From CAYNKA01 sp964397655 (GTDB taxonomy: Bacteria > Spirochaetota > Spirochaetia > DTKZ01), in NCBI GenBank assembly GCA_964397655.1, contig CAYNKA010000018.1, positions 6,326-70,325 of the forward strand: 64,000 bases of DNA. Reading direction: 5' to 3'. Of the stretch, positions 59,581 through 64,000 are shown in pieces. The notes below the pieces were generated by a model, which was given only the letters and a program-made list of their open reading frames with translations, had not been told where the DNA came from and did no database searches. A program made the position numbers and the translations under genes. How positions within the stretch are numbered: the first letter of the stretch is position 1; each line of letters starts with the position of its first letter.

Positions 59581-61169
59581 TTGTTTTTCTCTCCAGGAAT
59601 AATTTCATCAATAATTTGATCAATAAGCGACCGAGCGACTTCCTTTGGTAATACTCGGTCTATTACTTTAACAATCCTTCGGTATAGTTTTCTTTCATCT
59701 CTGCTTAGAAATGATAGCTCATCTTTTCCTTTGAACTCTGAATCTACTATTTTATTCTCGAGAGTAACAATTTCACGCTTTTTTTCCTCGTAGTTAGATA
59801 AAGCAGCATCTATTTGATTTGTTCTCCTTAAGTCTTGACCAATCTTAGATTTTACTTTTTCAAGTTCTGAAGCCGCAGTAGAAAGCTGTTTTTCTATCTT
59901 TGCTTTAGCATCCAAAAGTTTATCTTTATGTACCTCGGAAGTTACGCCCCCATTAATAATCTCTCCTTCGACATCCGATAAAGAGCGCATGCCTTCTTCG
60001 TATTTTCTTAATGCTGAATTGAGTTGCGAGTATCCACGTCTGTATTTCTTATTAATTGAATCTGCATATTCTGTTAACTTACTTTTTAGGTATCCGAAGG
60101 CTTCATTGGACTCAAAATCATCCCTACGTGCATTTGGAATAATATCCTGCCAGAATATGTGCACTTCTCCAATAAAAACACCATTTGCTCTATGTTGTTC
60201 CGAAGAGAAAAACTGATTAAAAGTACTCTCATTACCAATGAGTATATTACCCTTCCTAACCCTAATACCCCTCATATAATCATCATCTATGGTCCCTGAA
60301 AAATCACTGATCGCAATCCAGCCAATGTACGCAATCTTCCCGTCTGGTGTACTACCAGAAAAGTATTCAATTTCATAAATATCGTTTCGTTTGCTGGTTC
60401 TTTCTTGTCTTCCCGTTGTGTAGTTGGTTTTATATTGCTTTGTTATTTCCTGCGGGGAGTTGTTAAGATATATTGAATATTCCTCAAGTGGGAAACCCAT
60501 GTCGCAATAGTATTTTTTAATTGCCTTTCCATAAATAAATTTCTGGCAATCAAAAGGAATAGGAGAAACCATAGCAAGATACTTTCTCACTTCATCCTCA
60601 TTGACTAGTTCTGGGAAATTGTCATCTACGCCTTCAAGCTCTACAGAAAAGAAATGCTCATCAATCGAAGCTTCAATTGTCCGTTTACTAGTTACTATAG
60701 AAATAACTCCAACCAAATCAAGCTCTCGATTCGTACCTGGCTGTAAAAACTGCTTTAACCTATATGCGTCCCACACTATTTCAGTTGTAACATTTTCGCC
60801 TTTAAATGAAGTTCTAAAAATAAGCCTAGAAGCGTACCCAAGCCCTCCCAACCTGCCTATACCCCGAAACCCACGAGTAAAGCGATAGTTCTTTTCCGAA
60901 TTACCAATATCACAAAGAGTAGAAAATACCCTTCCTGAAGGTATACCAATTCCATTATCAATGATTAAAATCGACCTATTTGCATCCGAGACATTTATTT
61001 CAATCCTAGCATCATTTCTACAAAGTATTCCTTCTCTAACAGCGATATCAATTGCATCACTAGCGTTTTGGATATACTCACGATAAATTGTAAAAGGATC
61101 AGAATACATACCAACGGTAAGTGATTCGAGCGTGTGTTTCCCTATCTTAGGTATCGTATTCTCAGACAT
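59577..61169 (-). CDS. GHKL (Hsp90/MORC/MutL-like) ATPase with coiled coil (530 aa)
   Basis: The Bergerat-fold motifs are complete: EYIQNASDAID (residues 31-41, Mg-binding Asn), IIDNGIGIP (69-77) and GFRGIGRLGGLGYASR (100-115, ATP lid). A second domain follows to about 340 (IPNARRDDFESNEAF resembles the S5-like catalytic-loop end seen in Hsp90/HtpG relatives), then a coiled coil at about 365-475. GHKL ATPases occur in MORC- and MutL-like defence proteins. The start is the ATG behind GTGAGGAA, overlapping the HerA-like stop; a GTG 12 nt earlier is the alternative. Confidence 0.85.
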   Translation of the reverse strand: MSENTIPKIGKHTLESLTVGMYSDPFTIYREYIQNASDAIDIAVREGILCRNDARIEINVSDANRSILIIDNGIGIPSGRVFSTLCDIGNSEKNYRFTRGFRGIGRLGGLGYASRLIFRTSFKGENVTTEIVWDAYRLKQFLQPGTNRELDLVGVISIVTSKRTIEASIDEHFFSVELEGVDDNFPELVNEDEVRKYLAMVSPIPFDCQKFIYGKAIKKYYCDMGFPLEEYSIYLNNSPQEITKQYKTNYTTGRQERTSKRNDIYEIEYFSGSTPDGKIAYIGWIAISDFSGTIDDDYMRGIRVRKGNILIGNESTFNQFFSSEQHRANGVFIGEVHIFWQDIIPNARRDDFESNEAFGYLKSKLTEYADSINKKYRRGYSQLNSALRKYEEGMRSLSDVEGEIINGGVTSEVHKDKLLDAKAKIEKQLSTAASELEKVKSKIGQDLRRTNQIDAALSNYEEKKREIVTLENKIVDSEFKGKDELSFLSRDERKLYRRIVKVIDRVLPKEVARSLIDQIIDEIIPGEKNN

Positions 61170-62835
61170 TCTGTTCCTCACTTGTTTGTCTATATGACGG
61201 ATACGGGAATTGCACTCTTAGTGGCGTCTTGAATATCGGATGCTGTATGATCAGGTCCCCCTTACCAAGTCTAGTCATCATATTGGCGAAAACAGTCGGA
61301 ATATACCGGTAATCAGGTTTAGAAATCTCGATTGCATTTGTACGTCCGTATACATTAGTAGAGCAGTTACCTTTTATTCTCTCATGAACAGCGCTCCTAA
61401 ACTGTTCAGCTGAGAAAAGAACAACTCCTTCCGATCTACCTCTTTCCGTAATTTCAAGCAAATAATTCAATATCGGTGAGTTTTTTGGGCTAGTTGATGG
61501 AGCATACTTGTTTAATTCATCAACAAAAATAATAACTTTCCTTGGGAATGTATCAATTGTATCTCCCTCCCCTTCACCATGTTTGATGTCATAAACAGCT
61601 TTTATGATGTCCCCAAAGACGAGACACTGAAGTTGCTCATCAAGTTTTGCAATATCAACAACTAAAGTTTCGCTAGCTTTCAGTTTGGCTATTTCTGTTG
61701 ATATTGAACAATGAGCTCTTTTTTTATCTCGTGATTCTGAAGATTGAAATATTTCATTACTAATTGAATTTGATATTAGGCGAGAAAACTTTCTCCAAGA
61801 TTGTATTGGAATTTCTTTATTTTCTCCTACACGATGTTTTTCAACTTTTGTGAAGTCTTTTAATTTTTGTTTAAATGTCTCCCATGTAAGACTTTCAAAC
61901 TCCTGGCTTTCAGCTATGAAATTAAGGATGGATTCAATAGTAAAATTTGGATCATCTACATTCGAAAACAGCAAATCAAGCTTTTCTTTATCATGCTCAT
62001 ATGTATAAACATAATTTTTAGCTATTCCATTTTCAATTTGAGCTTCAACCATATGTTTAGGCAGAGATGTGTTTGAAAAATATTCTTCTCGGCTTTTCCG
62101 GTAAGGATAGAGATATTTAACGCTGGAGAATGGCTGACAGCTCAGTCCTGCTTTTTCCCAGTCAGCTATCTGTGATTCGGAAATTACTGGGTTTCTCATA
62201 TCCAACATGAGTAAATCATCTCCCTTAACATTTAGAATAATCATCGCTACATCTTTATTTCGCTGAGCAATCGCCTGCAGTAAGAACATTGCATAGCTTG
62301 TTTTAGTTGCTAATCCTGAGATGCCAGAAATATTAATATGAGCCCCTTCCGGTCCAATCAAAAATGTTGAATTATAAGCAACCGGTACGGAAACCCCTGA
62401 AGATGTCTTAAGGATTCCTGCACATATTGCATTCTGAGCATCTATATCTTCAAGACCAAGAGCCTTTTTTATATCTTCTTCATTAGCATCAAAAACGATG
62501 GAGCCATCATGCATAGGCATGTAAATCTCCTGGTCGTTATAAATAACAGACGCTTTTGCATATGATAGAGCCAGCTTATTAGTTTGCTCCATGACCTCAA
62601 TATTACCAAAGTCAGAAGACACAAAATTGCTTAGATGTCCAGGGCTGTCTGTGATATGAAATATATCTTGAACGATGCCATAAGTAATTGAATTTCTGCC
62701 AGCAATAGTGTTCTCTACCCTTATGATATCGAAAGGACCGATTATGACATTAGCATCAAGCCAAAACATAAACTCATCACAGGAGGATGGATTTTTCTCA
62801 GTCGCTGAAACTCGTCCAATCTTTCTGTTAGCCAT
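61162..62835 (-). CDS. HerA-like hexameric ATPase (557 aa)
   Basis: Residues 20-150 form a HAS-barrel-like N-terminal domain (IIGPFDIIRVENTIAG; YGIVQDIFH). The P-loop region is NISGISGLATKTSYAMFLLQAI (Walker A 171-180, with ATKTS in place of the canonical GSGKS). Walker B is KVIIFVDELNKYAP (433-446). ITERGRSEGVVLFSAEQFRSAVHERIKGNCSTNVYGRTNA contains the sensor and arginine-finger region of HerA/FtsK DNA pumps. HerA works with the NurA nuclease, and the NurA-like gene lies 14 nt upstream. The start is the ATG behind GGAGGG. Confidence 0.82.
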   Translation of the reverse strand: MANRKIGRVSATEKNPSSCDEFMFWLDANVIIGPFDIIRVENTIAGRNSITYGIVQDIFHITDSPGHLSNFVSSDFGNIEVMEQTNKLALSYAKASVIYNDQEIYMPMHDGSIVFDANEEDIKKALGLEDIDAQNAICAGILKTSSGVSVPVAYNSTFLIGPEGAHINISGISGLATKTSYAMFLLQAIAQRNKDVAMIILNVKGDDLLMLDMRNPVISESQIADWEKAGLSCQPFSSVKYLYPYRKSREEYFSNTSLPKHMVEAQIENGIAKNYVYTYEHDKEKLDLLFSNVDDPNFTIESILNFIAESQEFESLTWETFKQKLKDFTKVEKHRVGENKEIPIQSWRKFSRLISNSISNEIFQSSESRDKKRAHCSISTEIAKLKASETLVVDIAKLDEQLQCLVFGDIIKAVYDIKHGEGEGDTIDTFPRKVIIFVDELNKYAPSTSPKNSPILNYLLEITERGRSEGVVLFSAEQFRSAVHERIKGNCSTNVYGRTNAIEISKPDYRYIPTVFANMMTRLGKGDLIIQHPIFKTPLRVQFPYPSYRQTSEEQNV

Positions 62836-62849
62836 GTTTCCCTCCAGTA

Positions 62850-63908
62850 TCATTTAATAGCATTAATAAAAAGTAGATCACTCATAAACTTTGATTTAAG
62901 GTATTTCTCTGTGAGGAAAATCGGATAAAGATGATTATTCCATCTTGAGTCATTCCCATGACATGTAGGATATATTTCACCGAGTATTGATGATGAAACA
63001 TTATCAATTACAGAAGTATCAAAGCCACACTCTTTTTCATCATCCATCGCCATCTTCTCAATTTTTATTATTCCATCAAGAGGGTTTCGTATATGAGTTT
63101 TCTGCCTAATTCTTAAGTACCATGCGCCAATAGTATATCGACTTTTATCTGTATCATATTTGTATACAGCTGTACGCTCGCCGAATTCGAGATTCGCTAA
63201 CAACACTCCAATTTGTTTTTTACCTTTTAAAATACCCGTTAAATTTGGGTTAAACGATTTAGAAATGCCAATGACATTATAAAAAATACGAGGATCGAAC
63301 TTTTGTGTCATGAACTGAAGTGACCCATCAATTACAAGCATCGAATCTGTTGATAGGCAATGCTGGTTTACGATGCTATTCAGCATATCGATTTCCATAT
63401 CTTGCATTTTTTTATGAATACACGCAACAGCTGCATTGGTTGGAGCATCATCTCGTATTCGATCAAATGTATATTTTCCCATTTCGATAGGAAAATGAAG
63501 TGTATTTGTATATACTTTTTTAATATCTATGAAATCATCATCATTAATGCTGTCGTAAAATAGAATGTAGTTTTTCTGATTATAGGAAAATTGATGCATA
63601 TTCTTTTCTATACGATGGCAGCATGCAGCGCCAACCTGACCGGCTACTACGGGTGCAAATTTATTGTCAGTTGTTATCATATCCCCTATCTTGTAAGGCT
63701 TTCTTGAGCCATCAAGAAAGTAGCTAAATATAGAGTAATCAACGGATTTAACTTTTTTAACAACAACTGCTTCTGTTTCAAATATGCGGTTATCTTCAAA
63801 AGTCTCTTTATCATCCTGGAAAGGTTCATAGTAATAATTATCTAAAGACATTTTATCTGTTTGGAAAAAGCGTAGCCCTTTTCGTTCTAATAGTTGATTT
63901 AGTGTCAT
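62850..63908 (-). CDS. NurA-like nuclease domain protein (352 aa)
   Basis: Two short conserved sites match NurA: FSYFLDGSRKPYKI (Asp66) near the N-terminus and MLVIDGSLQFM (Asp194) in the middle, with an acidic stretch KMQDMEIDML before it and a C-terminal CHGNDSRWNNHLYPIFLTEKY region. NurA is a Mn-dependent RNase-H-fold 5'-3' nuclease driven by HerA. Adjacency to the HerA-like gene supports the call. First gene of the cassette as far as seen. Strongly AT-rich and so probably acquired. Confidence 0.7.
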   Translation of the reverse strand: MTLNQLLERKGLRFFQTDKMSLDNYYYEPFQDDKETFEDNRIFETEAVVVKKVKSVDYSIFSYFLDGSRKPYKIGDMITTDNKFAPVVAGQVGAACCHRIEKNMHQFSYNQKNYILFYDSINDDDFIDIKKVYTNTLHFPIEMGKYTFDRIRDDAPTNAAVACIHKKMQDMEIDMLNSIVNQHCLSTDSMLVIDGSLQFMTQKFDPRIFYNVIGISKSFNPNLTGILKGKKQIGVLLANLEFGERTAVYKYDTDKSRYTIGAWYLRIRQKTHIRNPLDGIIKIEKMAMDDEKECGFDTSVIDNVSSSILGEIYPTCHGNDSRWNNHLYPIFLTEKYLKSKFMSDLLFINAIK

Positions 63909-64000
63909 ACTTATTAGATCCTTTAATGCAAAATTAATAATATAGTTGAGCCTCTTTCAAAAATCGACGTGAGAAGTTAAGCGGCGGGAGATTCGAGCCG
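63909..64000. other. Leader of the AT-rich cassette, cut by window edge
   Basis: AT-rich up to about 63955, then GC-rich again (GCGGCGGGAG near 63981), so the left edge of the inserted segment may be within these bases. AAAGGATC lies before the NurA-like ATG as a possible ribosome binding site. No gene is seen. Confidence 0.4.

Noticed and set aside
63973..64000. Possible tRNA 3' end (minus strand CTCGAATC resembling a T-loop)
   Set aside because: The flanking bases do not form a T-stem, the first T of the loop is C, and no CCA or acceptor partner can be seen within the window. Sequence beyond 64000 would be needed.
1..64000. CRISPR arrays, rRNA operons, insertion sequences
   Set aside because: No regularly spaced repeats, no rRNA-like conserved stretches and no transposase reading frames were found on either strand.

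Overview
The window is a piece of bacterial chromosome with a GC-rich backbone. A free-living or host-associated anaerobic spirochaete (Spirochaetota, treponeme-like) is my best guess. The reasons are the DUF3798-type ABC transporter, small treponeme-style lipoproteins, an NfnAB-type transhydrogenase with Rex, TRAP and Liv transporters and many AraC/LacI regulators. No rRNA gene is present, so the taxonomy is inference. There is no rRNA, no confident tRNA, no CRISPR array and no insertion sequence.

Layout. 1-1.2 kb: the 5' part of trpE behind a leader-peptide attenuator, divergent from a thioredoxin gene. 1.2-9.9 kb: lipoproteins, a cyclic-nucleotide-binding regulator, glmS, exported proteins, a CE7 esterase and an M20 amidohydrolase. 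10.0-11.4 kb: an AT-rich inserted restriction-modification pair (BglII-like endonuclease plus MT-A70 methylase). 11.4-13.2 kb: pyrK-pyrD. 13.4-19.5 kb: a DUF3798 binding-protein ABC operon. 19.6-23.3 kb: a DUF3795 protein, an exported protein and a large sensor kinase. 23.5-28.0 kb: a complete Liv-type amino-acid ABC operon. 28.2-30.0 kb: metallophosphoesterase, methyltransferase and YbjQ genes. 30.3-35.9 kb: a LacI-controlled sugar ABC operon ending in a Cys-type sulfatase, with the same operator sequence at the regulator and at the operon. 36-38.4 kb: YgiQ-type radical SAM protein and isochorismatase. 38.5-43.0 kb: nfnA-nfnB-rex and a duplicated CNB/STAS protein. 43.2-47 kb: regulators, EamA exporter, LOG protein and flavin split-barrel protein.

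From about 46.8 kb the sequence becomes more mosaic. It holds small exported proteins, a ferredoxin remnant, a broken PIN-domain toxin, a TetR/DUF4386 pair, a TRAP transporter with a uroporphyrinogen-decarboxylase-family protein and an AraC regulator, a periplasmic binding protein and a methyltransferase. The last 6 kb (57.98-63.91 kb) is strongly AT-rich. It encodes four tightly packed genes on the minus strand: NurA-like nuclease, HerA-like ATPase, GHKL (Hsp90/MORC-like) ATPase and a B12-type radical SAM protein. I think this cassette is the best candidate for an undescribed, probably defence-related, system.

Two patterns run through the window. Several genes without a Shine-Dalgarno sequence have a well-spaced -35/-10 promoter whose -10 box lies only about 5-9 nt before the start codon, which suggests leaderless mRNAs. 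Many operons are joined by ATGA stop/start overlaps, and TTG or GTG starts with strong ribosome binding sites are common.
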